DNA from: Pempheris klunzingeri
Lineage: Eukaryota; Chordata; Actinopteri; Acropomatiformes; Pempheridae
Length of the DNA stretch: 64,000 bases
Reading direction: 5' to 3'
Assembly (NCBI RefSeq): GCF_042242105.1
Contig: NC_092027.1
Coordinates: 13,326,221 to 13,390,220 of the forward strand
Shown here: piece by piece, positions 32,701 through 46,720 of the stretch
Layout of the letters: each line of letters begins with the position of its first letter
How positions within the stretch are numbered: the stretch's first letter is position 1
Made by a program: the position numbers and the translations under genes
Notes under the pieces: generated by a model
The model's input: the letters and a program-made list of their open reading frames with translations, nothing else
Told to the model about the DNA's origin: nothing
The model's database searches: none

Positions 32701-35700
32701 GAGAGGGACAAAGAGATTGGCAGCTGGGAGAGATAAAGAAAGATGAGCAGAAAGGGGGAAGTAAAGGGAGGGAAAGAGAATGGCAAAACAGAGATAGAGA
32801 GCAGTGAGGAGGGAAAGGCAGCAGGCTTAGATAAGCAGTGAAAGGGACGAAGCTAGAGAGGCAGGGGATAGCGAGTAGGGGGGAGTGGAGAATGGAGTGA
32901 CTGGGGATGATTTATTAAAACTGAGCAAGGCGGCACTTCAGAGACAGCTGCCACTTTTCACAGTGTTTCAGACAGGGCAAGTGACAGTGACACATCAGTC
33001 AATAGATGCAAAAACTCTGCCCAAGCAAAAAAGTTTGAACAATGTTTGATAATGTGGGGGTGAAGGTCACTGAGGTCATAGATAACCAGAAAACACCAAG
33101 ACGTTCAAATATTCTTAAAATATCCCAGTGGTGTTTCACTAGTTAGTGCAGGGCCATTTCTGTTCTTTGTTCTCCCGGCGTTCGTGTAGTTCTTCGAGGC
33201 AAGTCTGTTTACCGCAGCAGAGCAAACACAGACAATAAACCCCACTGCACGTAAGGATACACTCCCAGTCACTCTGAAATGGAATAAGCAGTTTTGGAGG
33301 AGGAATGAATAAGAGACACTTTCTCCCACTGCAGCATCAGCACACAAAACAACAGTTACCGGCATTAAAATGTATTCCTTCTTCAGTGGACTAGTATAGA
33401 TTTTACCTGACTACGAGGGACAGACTAAATAAAAACATAATGGAAAGAGACTCAGTAGTGTGGCTTTGAAAGCACTCCGCATTCTTTGATGTGAGCTTTA
33501 AAAGCAATATGAGATGACTTGCAGAGAATGCAGATAATCACCTAGTTTCATGTGCTTTAATATGCCCAGAGGAACAATCATGGAAATTGTCGCAGGCGAG
33601 TTAACAAATGCTAATTGGCACGCAACCTTACACCTTCATCCACCAGTGTAATGGGGATCTAGTTTTTGTTCAGTTTAAAAGTCCTTTCTCATTATCTCAA
33701 GTATTTAAACACATTTAATCTCATGTTATGTCTGTATGCCCATGTGTGGTGGCATGTGCGTGTCTACATGTGTTGGGGGAATGCCCTTGAAAGGTTCATT
33801 GAGTTGATGGAGATATGTGGATCACAGATTTCCTGTAAACCTTCTGAGCTGTGTCGCAGGAACAGGCAGTCAGACATTTTGTGATGCCCCTGGAAGCACT
33901 TGTAAGCTGTTGGAGTGTGACTCTGATAATGCAAACGTCAACATATGCTAAGCCTCACCGGGCCGATGGCCTGTAGTTTGGGGGAATTTGCTTGTGCTTT
34001 TAATGAAATCCCATATTTCATCACTGCTTTGACACCTGAGGTGAAATCGATTCCACGCTCTCTTTAGTTATGGGGGACGGATTAAAAATCACACACAAAA
34101 CTTGCAGGGGATGTCTATTTGCTGAGCATATAAATAGACTTGAACTTCATTTCCTAAGCAGAAGCAATTTATGCAAAGTAAATCTGAGCTTATCTATCGG
34201 ATGTTTTATTCACAGCAGAATGGCATCCACTGATGGGAGGAAGCTTGATCAGAGGAAAATGCTCTTTCTCATCTGCTCATCTCCTGTGTTGGATGAGATG
34301 ACCACTGTCTCTCTCCATGTTAGCTCCCATGAGTACCACCGTTCCAGCTCAATGGCCCTCTGCTCTGTGTATGTGTGTCAGAAGTGCATGTATCAGGCAG
34401 ACAGATAAAGAGACAGACAGGAAAGGGAAAGGCTCTAAGTCAAGTAACATCAACATTTCTACAAGTCAGATGGAGAGGGGGAAAAAAAGCTAAACTCATA
34501 AAAAAAAACAGACAAATGTAAATTTCTCAGAGGCAGGCAGGGAGAGTCATGAAACAGAAGCAAAGGTTAGGATCGAAATCTGGAAAGTGTGTGTCTTAGA
34601 GAGAACAGGCAAAAGCAATTAAAACCTAGAAAAGAAAGCAGAGGTGAAGAAACTAAAGAGAACAAAAAAGAATCTGGTGGCTTAAATGAGTTAGTGCTTT
34701 CTGGAGATGAAGTGTAAAAAAACAGACCAGAAGTTCCTGAGGTAGCAAATGTGAGAGGCAGAGGGAGGGAGACCGGACAGAGGGGGAGAAACAGAGGACG
34801 GGGAGAGTGATACGAGCTTCAAAAGATGGGAAATGAATCTCCAGTTGACAGCAGATAGGGGTCAGATATGATAAGTGTTCCCCTCTCTATCCTCAGTGGG
34901 AGTATAGTCCAGTGTTGAGTTATCATCTGCCAGTCCCCTGCTCAGGTCCAGAGACACAAGGTGACCTTCTGTGAATCGGCCCGTCTGTGGTGCGGACCGC
35001 TGACAGTGACAGGTGTTCACTTTCAGCTCCCAGCTCCCACCGGCACACTGTCATTATGGTTTATTCATTCATTCTGAATTCACACAGAACTTTAAAGGGT
35101 AAAGAGCCACCCCGCAGGGCAGACATGAATCAGGCATTCTTGCACATACAGTAATCCTTGCTTGGCTGTAAAAAAGGCTGCAGTGTACATTCAACAAGGG
35201 AAATCACACCAGATGTGACAGGGAACACGTAAATGTTGACACCCTGTCAGATTTACTTAGAAATGATGTGAGGCTAATTATGAAGGTGTTCCTTAAAGGG
35301 CCAAAGCTTTGACAGACAAAAGACTGAAGTGATGAATGGCTACATTTCCTGACTTCCTGGGATAATGTGTTTTCAATAGAGCCTGCTTTTCCAATAAAAG
35401 TGGTAACGATAGTAATATATCAGTGAAATGCGAATTTAATGTGCTCAGGTCCCAAAAGATCTAGAGGGCAAATGTAAGGTTTTTGTTTCTTTTAATTTAC
35501 TATCAAGGCACAATTTCCCATACCATTATCAACACCATTTTTTCTGTTGATTGAAAAGATTCACCTCAGAGTACGTCCACCGGTGCAAAAAGAGAGAAAA
35601 GATTCGATCTCATCCAGATGGAAATAAAGCAGACACATTTTTAGAAAGAGTGGTCGTAAAAGATATTTTCAGGAAGTTTTCAAACCTGAACGTGATAAGA

Positions 35701-37066
35701 AGCTGCAGCGTGATGGCAGTCACAACCGAAGCGGAAAGGAAGATATTACAAATCCTCAGTCATGCACCAGCACTCACCAGTAGCTCATGTGGGAGCAGGA
35801 CTTTGGTGCTGAAGCTACTGATGGTGTGCATTATTTGCCGGTGGTGGGGTGTGGATGTTTTTATGAGGCTGGCGGCAATGAAAGCACCAGTGTGAGGACT
35901 GGCTCTGAACAATTGTATTGTCCCAGAGCTTTTGATTAATACGAAGGGTGGCTGAGGAACAATTCCAGCAGTGTTATCGGGAGCAAACAGAGGGAGACAA
36001 GGGGCCCTCAAGCTCAGCAGGGGCCCCATCAGTGGGTCCCCGTGCCACCTGACTGTGATTCACACAGCTGGAGTGATAGTGTCTGATGTTGGTTTTGTTT
36101 CTGTTTACCTACACGTGTGCCTGCGTGTATTCCTGCAGGCGTGTGTGCTTGTGCTCACAGCTGGGATGGAGGGAATTGTGTTTCTGTGTTTACCCCATGA
36201 TTGAAAATCTCTCTTCCACTGCACTTAACTGCTGATTGGTTTGACCTTGCCAACAGAATCCATTTGTTTTGCCAACCACCTCTGAAAAACAACCTCCACC
36301 ATGCTCCATTTCACAGCTAAACCTATTCATGATGTAAATATTTTGAGCTGAAATAAATACCATCAGATAAGGCCAGGTGCTTATTTGCCTGATGTGGGAG
36401 TTCCTATGAGGACAAAGCAACAGCCAGTACCATCACCATTTAAAGTCTAGACATGCACTTTTATCTTTGTCAGCTGTGCAGTAATTCCCTATGATGACTT
36501 CTTATCTTGTTTCTAATTACAAATATTGCAGTTTTGCTAAAAATGAGGCTGATACGTATATGAACAGCTTGCTGTTCAGTCTACCAGTCCTTCAGTGTTT
36601 GTTACCCAAATGATGTCCTAAAAGAAAAAGAGTCAGAGAAAAGATTCTTTATTGCAAACCCCCACCATGGAAGAAACCATCAGCAGCTGTCACACACTCA
36701 TTTAAGAAGGAGCCAATTACAGTAATTTGACAGTCATTTCTGAACAGATCCCGTTTCAAAGGAGCAGACCTGGCTTCCCGCCTGGCACTCAGAACTTTGT
36801 GCCTGCTCTGGCGAAGCGGCTTCGTTTGCATGCCACCCTCCTCTCCTCAGTTTTCTCTCTCATTCTTTTCTGCCCCCCACCCCTTTTTTCATTGCCCTCT
36901 CTCAGTCTCCTTCTCGCCATCCCATCCCCTCCGATTGTGAATCAGAAGTGAAACAAACAAGTTAGATGCTCACTAGACTGAATGTGATGCGTTGCCTGGA
37001 CGACGGAGGGACAAGCCTGGGGAGTCTGGTGCTGGATGAGAGATTGGAGAAAAGTGAGGAGGTGGT
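29721..37066. other. Intergenic region downstream of mir-187
   Basis: About 7.3 kb with no gene recognised. A long purine-rich tract of AGG/GAA-type sequence runs from about 32620 to 32890, and smaller ones lie near 34480-34800. Any downstream part of the primary mir-187 transcript would be here but leaves no clear mark. Confidence 0.5.
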
Positions 37067-37114
37067 GTATGTGTGTGTGTGTGTGTGTGTGCGTGTGCGT
37101 GTGTGTGTGTGTGT
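37067..37114. repeat. (GT)n microsatellite with GC interruptions
   Basis: About 24 dinucleotide units, two of them GC. Pyrimidine-rich DNA follows at 37195-37290. Confidence 0.95.
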
Positions 37115-37408
37115 CTCTTAGACACTCCCATTGGGCCCCCTGGCTGGCGAGGACTGACTGCTGAGTGGGCTGATTGGCACATAGACAACACTCCCCCTAT
37201 CCTCTCCCTTCTCTCTCCCTCTCACTCTGTCTCCCCCCCTCTCTCCCTCTCCTGCTCATCTCCCCTCTCGTCTTTCTCCTCCCTCTCTCTGCAATGCTGA
37301 TGATACGTTCTGCTCTGGGTCTACTTCAGCTGCATAAACAAGTGGATGGTGCTCTGTCCTGCAACCTTGGTATGGCCATCAAACGTAGACACCACAGCAA
37401 AAAGACAA

Positions 37409-37411
<3 letters not shown>

Positions 37412-37457
<46 letters not shown>
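37412..37457. repeat. (CA)23 microsatellite
   Basis: Uninterrupted CA repeat. Confidence 0.95.
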
Positions 37458-37459
<2 letters not shown>

Positions 37460-37779
37460 CATCCACTTAAGGGAATACTACACACAATTCAGTGTTTACT
37501 GTGGAGACAATGCCCCTCTCTGTCTATGAAGGAAACACATATATAAGAATAAATAAATCAATATTGTTATTTTTCCTCGACAGTAATAACTATGTTTTTT
37601 TAGCTAGGCTCATACACACACAGCCTAACAGTACCTGTGTATGTGACTATGTGCGTATACCAGGTTAGTTGTGGAAATTGAGTCTCCTGGTGTGTGAGAG
37701 AAGAACTAGTGGTAGTCACGTTACTTTAGTCGGCCATAAAGTGTGTAGATAAGCTCAGGCTGCAGAATAATAGTTATAG

Positions 37780-38592
37780 GGATGGGAATTGATAAGATTT
37801 TACTGAAACCAATGCCATTATTGAATAATTGATTCTGTTTATCAGTCTGATTCTTTATCCTTTTCCATATTGATTGGTGATCAATTTTCAGTGTGGAAAA
37901 AATTAGGTCTACACACATTTTAAGCATCTGTTTTATTATGTCTGAGTTTGAACAGTGTCTGTCATCTACAATGGATTAAATGAGAGAATATCTGTACACT
38001 GTATTTGTTTTCATTTAGATTTTCTTAGTCAGTATTGTCATTATAACATAAGATATTTAACCTTGGTAATTGACATGCTGCTCGGTTGGGAAGTAGTGGC
38101 ACTGATGTTTCAACACATTGCTGGTGTTTCCACCATTAGCCTTTTCTGCTCACCGCCTGGTCATTTTTCCAGCATCTGCCGCCAAAATAACACACAGGAG
38201 CTTTACGTTCTTCTTCAAAAGATGCAGCCTTTATTTTTAACTGCCAAACTTTGCGGCTGGTGCGCGTGTATTCACCGTAAGGGGCACGGTCACTCTTCCC
38301 TCACTCCACCACTCACTCACCATCTGCCCTACTGACATCCTTTGTCAAAAAGATAATTTTACAACTAACTAACACAGTTATCATCTCTATTCATGAAACA
38401 AAACCACGCTTTGGACTATTTCTTCCTCTCCATGATGATTCCTTCAGCGTAGATGTAAGACTTTGATGTCACTGCGTTGTAATACAACTGCTGGCATCAT
38501 AAAAGGAACTGATAGGCTCTGAGGCGTATGATTCTGATGAATCTGACAATTTGGAACCGGTTCTCAAATGGGACCGGTTCTCGATTCCCATA
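37780..38592. mobile_element. Probable non-autonomous DNA transposon, about 0.8 kb
   Basis: The left end reads GATGGGAATTGATAAG and the right end reads CTCGATTCCCAT, so the ends are imperfect inverted repeats around a GGGAAT-GA core. Inside both ends are clusters of GATT/AATC-type words, and near the right end two GGAACCGGTTCTC-type units. This layout resembles a dispersed repeat I know from many teleost genomes. The outermost bases do not match, so the limits are approximate, and I found no clear target duplication. There is no transposase frame. Confidence 0.5.
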
Positions 38593-41500
38593 TGGCACTG
38601 AATTATTATGTGCATTGTTACTATCATTATTAGTAATAAGTCACAATGATCATGCATTTGTTATGATATCAACAGAACTTCTCTTACTGGTGAGATTTAT
38701 GATGTTGATTCCCTCTGGTCACACTTATCTTGCTGTCTGGCTCCATTCCCATCTCAATCGCTAACTTTAGCTAACAGCACTAGCACTGATGATTGAACAT
38801 GATTCCTGCAACACCCATGAAGTAGTTGCAACCAGTGGCTTTCTACAAGTTGTCATTCCTGACCTGACAGGCGCTTGTTAATGGCGTGCAGTTTTACACA
38901 GTAGCCGAGCAGCGTACTAAAATGCAGGTTGTTGAAAATACTGCAATGGCCCACGGATGATTACTGCACTGCATGCATTTCATGTCAAGCTCAGGAGCCG
39001 CACAAAGTGTTTCTGAAGGCCGCCATTGAATCACTGGGCTAAATTGAATCCATTCATCATTAATTTTGTAGTTCACACCTGTGTTTTCCAACTGTGGCAC
39101 TTCAAAATGTCTGCAATGAGACAGGCCAATTACAAACACTGCCACAAAAGATAAGTTGCTCAATAGCAGCATTTGTCAGCCACACAAGATTTCTTAAAGT
39201 GCACTTTGATGTCGTGAGACAACTAATAGCACTCCAACAAGACCAGCAATAGCAACGAAGAACAGTGATCCCAAGTTGAAACTTACCAACGGGTGTGCGA
39301 CAGATATATACCGCAACTGAAATGACTGACTTGCAAACATCTCATGACTCAACTTTACAGCAGTACAATAGTGATTTAATTACTACAATTTTTTAGTGTG
39401 TGTTGATATTATTTGTGTACTCCCTTTACATTAGCTCTTGCACATCAATCACACCCTCAAAGCCATTTGCTCAGTGATCTTTATAGCTAGAATAAAAACA
39501 AATATGCTCTGAAAACATATGTTGTCAGTCTGCTTCCTACTATGAGCGATGAGGTACTGGATGAGTACAAAATGTTTTTCCGAACACACACACAGAGACC
39601 TAAGCAGCAGCAGTCTCTGGCACAAAATCAAAATAGGGGTGTGTGCCGACTGTCTTATCTTTGACCCTTCAACACACTGTAAATGCTGTGCACAACTCTC
39701 CGCACAAGGTGAAAAGTGTCAGACTGACAACGCAATCTGAGCCGAATGGATAGATAAAAAAAAAATTTTTTTTTACATTGTTGCTTATCTATCAAGTCCT
39801 TTTGGCCATACAGATCAAAGGTGCTTTTTTCTTCATGTCATGCTTCCAATACACACTACAGACTCATCCACCTCTCTGAGGAATAAAATGTAAAATACCG
39901 TATTAACCAGCACCAACTGTGAGTATAATCATGCATCTTGATATTCTCACCCATCAGTTTAGGAACACACGGTTCAACAAGTGAGATTTGACTGTCTGTA
40001 GGTCATTCATCCATCTCGTGACCAAGGTCATAAAAGAGGCCGAACCTTCACTATCAGAATCACTAATTGATAACCATATTCACTCTTTATGGCTGAAGGT
40101 CATTGTGTCTTCTGCTCTATGGGGAGCTAATAAGCTAAGGGAGAGTGTGGGCCAGAATCCATCTCCATTAAATTAAAGGAGACTGGCCGCACAATGTGAC
40201 CTCTATTCACTATGATTTATTGCATGAACAGTGTAAATGAACATCAAGCGCAAAGGACACACAGCTAATGAAATCATTGGCCCAATAGTTAAGCCAGTTG
40301 AGATGTGAATGGAGCTGTAATTGAACAGAGTTGTAGAGAAGCAAAAGGCTCAGACACACATTCCTTACGTCACCGTTGTCCAGGTCTGGCAGTTTATTAG
40401 TCCTTTGACAAACTCAGCATGCATGCCAGCCCTTTGCTTCTAATTTTAGAGTTGAAATGACTCAAATAAACTGGCGTTCATTCGTGGGAAACTGAAACCA
40501 GGATCTCACAAAGCGATGCAGTGATGCAAAATTTCCAGCTCAAGATACGAGCCCCAAATATATTAATAGACCCTGATCTATTGTCTGCTAAAAGGGAGGG
40601 GTAGATGTTTCCCTTAACTTTAGTATTTTATCATCTTATACTGCAGGAGAGTGGAGAGGAAGACAGCGTAGGGGTAACTCAGGACAGTGGGGAGGTCACA
40701 AATGTGTTGGGTCAGTTCATGTCTAAATTAGATCCATAGAGAGTTGACCACCGAGCTATTTGAGGGCAGCAACACTATGTATTTGTTCAGTTCTGCAACC
40801 AGCTTGGCTTGGATTATTATCCCCATTAAAGTGGTAAGGTATTACTGCAAGGCTGGGTGAAGGGTAATTAAATGGGATGTATTTCATGCAGTCACTAGAT
40901 GGAGCTCTTTACTTGAACTGTTGTTTTTTCTGATTTTACTTGCCTATGGGCACCAGGTCAAATACTGATTGATGCTGTTCTTCAAATCCGCTTGATTCAA
41001 CTTATTCAAATCCATCAAATGAAAGAGATCTCAATCATAAGCTCTGCAGCTGCTGAGCTGAGTCCAACTGCAGATTATCGCAAAGGGCAGTGACAGGCTT
41101 AGTTGGCCACTGACCAACAAATCAAGAGCCTCTACAGACCTATTCAAAAAGGGACAAAACACTGGAATTGCTCTGGATTTCAATAAAACATTTAAAGAAA
41201 TAGGTGACTTTTGTTTAAAATTAGACCAGCTTAGTAGGGCAAAGGTGCAGTTGGGTTGAGCTTTAGCCTTCATATAAATCATAAGGAGAAAAACTGTTGC
41301 TTTTACCAAATATGCTGTTCCCTCACAATGGAACAAGTAAAACAACACTTGATTCTAAATTGATCAAATGGGTTTTGCCACTAATTTAGGAATATAAAAC
41401 AGGGCATGTTGCATTTGTAAAATAATCAATAGTTTGAATGGGGGAAAGGTTGAAACGCAAGACCTGTACAAGAGCCCCCCTTGTAGCTGTGAAAGCCCCA

Positions 41501-41810
41501 GATCCCTATCACGGAAATGGAACCCCTTTCAGTTCCGGATGGAGGCACATCAGCCTCAAAGAGAGAGGTGTCAATTGGTTTCAACCGGGGAGAAGGAAAG
41601 GAGAGGGAAAGAGAGCGAGGAATAAAAGACATTGGCAAGTTACCAAGTGGTGCAGGTGTCTGCCTAACAACAGGCTGCACTAGCGTAATGCAAACTCTAG
41701 GCAAGTGAGGTCCAGCCTGAGCAGGACCTAGAGACTATGGGAAAACAAACCAAGCCTATAATGGCAAATACACAGAAGGAAGGGCTTTTTGTGCTTGCGT
41801 GTGTGCGTGC

Positions 41811-41846
<36 letters not shown>

Positions 41847-42840
41847 CCCATTGTCCATTCATGCAGTGGACGAATAGATCCTTTCAGCATTCTTCCAAAC
41901 ATCGAGACAGGATTTAAGATGCTTTGCGAGTTTAAATGTTGTCAAATCAGTCCCAGGCTCGAGTAAAGCTACGTGACAAGACCAACCTCCCTAAATAACA
42001 CATTCTCTAAGATGAAAAATCTGAAACTCATCCAAACGTGCCTCATCTAAAAAAAAACAAATCTGTAGCCTTAAAAAAGTAAACAAATGCCTCATATTTA
42101 ATTTGCCTGATGTATCACATAAATCAGTCTATTGAGTAAACTTGATTTCTTGTTGCTGATGATTATTACTGATGAAAGTAATCCATGTTGGGTAGAAATC
42201 AATTAAGCACAATAAAAGGTGCATCTGCTTATGAGTTGCAATTTAGGCTTATATGAAATATATGGACAAACACATTTTTAAAAGTCCATTTATATTGGGT
42301 TTTTATTGCACACGTGCATTATGCATTATGTTTGTTATAGTGACAGTTCAGCAGTCTGTGGGGAGCTCAAACAGTGTCACCCTTTACAGACAGTATACAG
42401 ACTACAGGCTCATGTTGTCAGTTCATATATATGCTACAGATTAGGCACTATATTTAAATAGCTCTACAATTTAATACGTGAACAGATCTTATAATTTATA
42501 GAAACGTCTGTCAGTAACAGAATGAACTTTAACTAGCAGTGCCACCGAGGTGTGACACACAGACGAGAGCATCTGTTTCCATGTGACTGACATGTCATGC
42601 AGATATCCTGAGTAGTTCTGAATTATTGCAGCTCTTGTTCCCTTAAAACTAATCCAAAAGTAACATCTGGAAGTTTTCAGGCTTTGCTGCTACACTTTTA
42701 AGGTAAAGTTTACCCTCGCCGAGCACGCAGTGATCGCACAAGTCATGAAAGCTGTTAAAAATCTTTGGAGGAGCGATTACAGCCTGAGGCAAATCGCAGC
42801 GGAGGTAAATGACAGCTAACAGTGGTTAGCATGGAGTGCT
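38593..42840. other. Intergenic region upstream of the galnt4-like promoter
   Basis: AT-rich DNA with no gene recognised. It contains a (GT)n microsatellite at 41815-41844 and A/T homopolymer runs near 39757-39775. Confidence 0.5.
41815..41844. repeat. (GT)15 microsatellite
   Basis: Pure GT run preceded by a degenerate GTGCGT stretch. Confidence 0.95.
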
Positions 42841-43250
42841 GCGTCAAGCTAACTGGAAACGATGCTACCAACACCGGAAGTACGGTACAATAAAGTTTTT
42901 TTTGTATGGGGGAGTTAATAGGAAGAAATAGTAAGGGGAGGAAATAAGGTATATATAAACGGTACGCTATATGTGCGCAAATGGTATTTCATTTGTAGCC
43001 TGGCTGAATTCATCTTTCTGTGTATGTGTGTAGTTTGTTCAGAAATGTTGCATTTTTACATCATATGCAAAAGGGAAATAAAGGCTTAAAATTTAAAACG
43101 CAAACCTAATTCAATTATACATGAAGCATTTCATTTGTACTTGCTCGTGTTGTGTCCATAGACATCAGAAGCTAAGCGATTCCCCTCGTGCTTTTATTCT
43201 GAAAGGTCCAACCGGAAGCTGTGTTGTTGCTGTGGCCGCCTTGTTACAGG
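42841..43250 (+). promoter_or_regulatory. Candidate promoter of the galnt4-like gene
   Basis: Two ETS-type sites, ACCGGAAGT at 42873-42881 and ACCGGAAGC at 43211-43219, lie in DNA richer in CG than the surroundings. The segment is 3.1-3.5 kb upstream of the coding exon and directly before a candidate non-coding exon. No start site can be fixed from sequence alone. Confidence 0.35.
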
Positions 43251-43395
43251 TCAGAAGCCCAACGTGGAGGAGAGGATGTGGGTTTGCTGACATCTGCAAG
43301 CCAGAGGTTTCACTGGGAGACGACCGCGGTCAGGCTGACAAACAACGGCCATAGCAACCTCGAAGAAACTCCGCGACATGTAACTTGTAGTGAAG
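43251..43395 (+). other. Candidate 5' non-coding exon of galnt4-like gene
   Basis: The coding exon at 46335 is preceded by a good splice acceptor (AG at 46267-46268). This implies at least one upstream non-coding exon. The best candidate ends at 43395 before gtaaaac, in CG-rich DNA after two ETS sites. The start is a guess. An alternative exon could exist elsewhere in 42.7-46.2 kb. Confidence 0.35.
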
Positions 43396-46268
43396 GTAAA
43401 ACTCTCACAAGCTAACCTCGCACTTCCTTGACAGAAATGTTCTTTTCCTAAGTGTCACGGACGGTGTGTCCAAAGTAGCCTACAGCTCAGTGTTGGCGTT
43501 GTTGGTAACTTCATTTGCATTGCTGACTCCCTTTCTTGTCACACAGCGATGGTTTGACAGCGAAGCTAACGCAGACTTTAAAAAAAGTGAACAATAGGCG
43601 ATTATTTAGCAACTCAACATCCGGCTGTCGTCAGACGTCTTTATGGAAAGTTGAGGTTTGTCATTATTATTCCTGAGTCACTCCTGCTGCCTGAAATCTG
43701 CATATTTAACGCGTCGTTCATTGAGAGATCAGCTCAAGCTCTCGCCTCCTGCCCTCTCTGTAAATGATAATCCTAACATGACAGACCTTTTAGGAGACCT
43801 GCTGTTGAACTGTGATCTGTGTGTTTTGACTGCAGGTACACTCGTGACAGGGATTCACCACTTGTCTCCTCTTTCCCTCTTAAGAAACCTCTTTCCTCAC
43901 GATCACAAGCGCAAAGAGAATTTCCTGATGATCAGCAGACAGGCCGTAAGAGAACCACAGTCTGACATTTCACTCAGTGTACATATGGGGGACATTGAGT
44001 TTTACTTTTGCTGTCAAGTGGAGCACTTTTTTTTTAAATTGATTTTGGCATCCTGTGTGCTCGAGTGAAGCCAGGGGAAGCAGCATTTGTCCAAGCTCTC
44101 TGTTTTTACAGCAGAGTTCAAGTCTTGTTTGGGTTTACTTGCGGTGAAAACAAAAAAAAAAAAAAATCACTATCCAGCTTTTAAATTAAGCGTGTAGCCA
44201 TTCATCACAGCTTCGCTCCCTTTAAAGCACTTGCTGTCAGTATTGTATACACAGAGCGTAATCAGCAAAGAGATGTTTGTGTTGTTAAGAGGAGTTGCTG
44301 ATCCTGTCTTATGGGTCTTTTACAAACTGCAAAAAGGAACAACCGGATTTCGATTGCTGTTTGTGTAACCTGTTCCACTGGTGCTTGTTGGATACTACAC
44401 ATGCTACAGCTATTTGTCTTTCTCTCTTGACTGGCTGATGAGTAAATGAGCCATGTGCTGTTACAGTACTGTTCATTCCAGACTAACCATGGAGAGCAAT
44501 GAGGTCTGTCTCAGGTGCCACATAGTTAACCTCATCGCTGACATCTGAGAATCAAGTGACTGACTCCAACATCAGCTCCAACTTGTTTCTTCTGTATAAC
44601 TGAAACATAAATTACTGGCTCATCTTTTCCATTGCGCTCTATTTTTGAAGCCTTGTTAGCGTGACAGGGTGAAACAAACATGCGCCACAGATTGCAGCCA
44701 AGGAAGCGAATGCAAGTCTTATCCCTCGCCTGCTTTTTTTTTTTTTTTTTTTTTGGTTTCGTTCCCTATTAAAAAAGTGGGGCAGGATTTAAGCTGCATC
44801 TTAGGCCTCTGTCCCCTCCTGCTCGTTCCAAACAGCTTCCCAGTAAGGCTATCAGATTCAGAGAGAGTGGAAGGTGTGATGGACAGCTAATAAAAGAGGG
44901 TTTTGTCTGCAGGCGTCTCCATTTTGTAACCTCAGGACTCCCGAGTCCTCTGGCCGAGGCCCAGGCTGGAGTGAAAGGGCTGTGCTGCTGCCGTGAAGGA
45001 CTTGCAGTGGAAATTGAGTTTCCTTTGACTCTATACCATACATGTATAGATTTCCACACAGCACTGTGCACATGCGCTTGACGCTTTTATTTGACAACAC
45101 TTATTGTAGCTACATAAAGTCAAATTGCTCCCAGAATTGACCATTTGTGGCGGACGTATAAATAACTGTCATGGTGCTCTGGTGTGAGGAAGTAAAGCAC
45201 TGTTGGTGTGTGTATTTGTGTGTGTGCACATCGGTATTGCTGATAAGCCTGTCTGGCACTGACAGGCAGTACTGTAAATGGCACCCTCCTCTAATATTAA
45301 TGCAACACAATTATGTGATTACATTCAGTTCAGTGTCAACATAGCTAAGTGGTCTGTTTTCACCACAGCCCTTTTTCAAATCCTGGCGTACTAAGCTGAT
45401 CTGTGAGACTTGAATGTCTAAATTGCTGTCTTTGTGTGTCTACAAATCCAAGATAATCCTATTTTTAAATCATAGTGCAAATATTCCACCCAGATTTTTT
45501 GGCAACTACTCTTTTTTTGGTTCAGTGGAAGAGAATGGAAAAAAAAAACAGGAGCCATTTCAAAGCTAGATTCTTAATCTACATCCAAACAAAAGACTAG
45601 CTTTGACCTGGCTGTTTGATTACTGTCACTCTGGTTTTTAATTATGTGGCGTCTTTGATGTAAAGATAGTGTGCAAGAGCTTTTCATGCTGTAGAACAGG
45701 TTGTGTGTGCTTTAGCTGTGATGCGGGGTGACTAAAAATGCACCACCGTAATGAAGTTCTTCAGGTCAACACGTCTCTCACTGGAGTGTATCACAGACTC
45801 AATTTATTCAGCACATTACTGTACCGTAAGCCATAATTTAGCCTCATCCATCCTTGCAGTTTGCCTTTAATGAGCAGCCCTGAGCATGCGATTATACTTA
45901 TGATGCTGGTGTTGATTACTGCTGGTCTGCTCCATTGGAGCTGTGTTCTCTAGGCACTTGAGAATTCAGGGGCAAACAGTATCTTTATTTGGCATAAGTG
46001 TTTTGGTGAATAACCTCACTTGATTGTGAATGGGTTTGTAACTTGATTAAACCTCAGTTTAATAGGGAGAGCTTTGATTCAGTGGTTAAATCTTGTATAT
46101 CTCCTCCCAGCAGTGATAGTTACTTGGTAGCATTTTTTCGCAATACCATGCCCACTCTTTTCCATCCCTCTCCATTTTATCTCTCCATTTCTGTCATTTT
46201 CTCTAAAAAAATCTAATGATCATGTGTGTTTTTTTTAAACTTTCGTCCTGTGTTTTTCTGTTCTCCAG
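43396..46268 (+). other. Probable first intron of galnt4-like gene
   Basis: If the upstream exon is right this is a 2.9 kb GT-AG intron. It holds a 21-base T-run at 44734-44754 and an A-run near 44152-44166, and nothing else recognised. Confidence 0.35.
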
Positions 46269-46334
46269 AGGCTTGTGTCCTGTAGGGCACCCCAAAGCTC
46301 AGCCAGTCACCGTGCCTCCCTGGGGCTTCCTGCC

Positions 46335-46720
46335 ATGAGGGGGCGTTTCTCTCGAAAACTGGGCGTGCTGGCCAAAGCCGGCTTCCTGCTGTGGCTGCTG
46401 TGGCTGGGCTACCTTCTGTTAGCGCGTTCCTCATTCCCTTCTCCTTCCTCTGTAGAGGAGGAAGACGAGGGCCACAGACTTCTGGCGAGGCAGCTCTCCG
46501 TAGACGAGAGCGGGGCGCATGAACAGCTGGCTAGGCCCCTTTACGTTAAGTCACCAGCGGACAACAATGCACATGGGGAGTGGGGGCGGGCCACACACCT
46601 CAATCTCAACCCTGAGGAAAAGAAACTGGAGCAGGAAAGTGTGGAGCGCTACGCCATCAATATCTATGTCAGTGATAAGATTTCCCTCCATCGCCACATC
46701 CAGGACCACAGGATGAATGA
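46335..46720 (+). CDS. galnt4: galnt4-like exon 1: cytoplasmic tail, anchor, stem
   Basis: The ATG at 46335 gives [10 protein letters not shown] followed by a Leu/Trp-rich anchor ([13 protein letters not shown]), a proper type II start. A frame extends 20 codons upstream but has no ATG, so this start is chosen. The exon ends in RMNE with gtgagt as donor, leaving two bases of the Glu codon. Confidence 0.93.

Noticed and set aside
46275..46334. N-terminal extension of the galnt4-like protein upstream of 46335
   Set aside because: Begins at GTG, directly after a splice acceptor; the ATG at 46335 gives a normal short cytoplasmic tail before the anchor.
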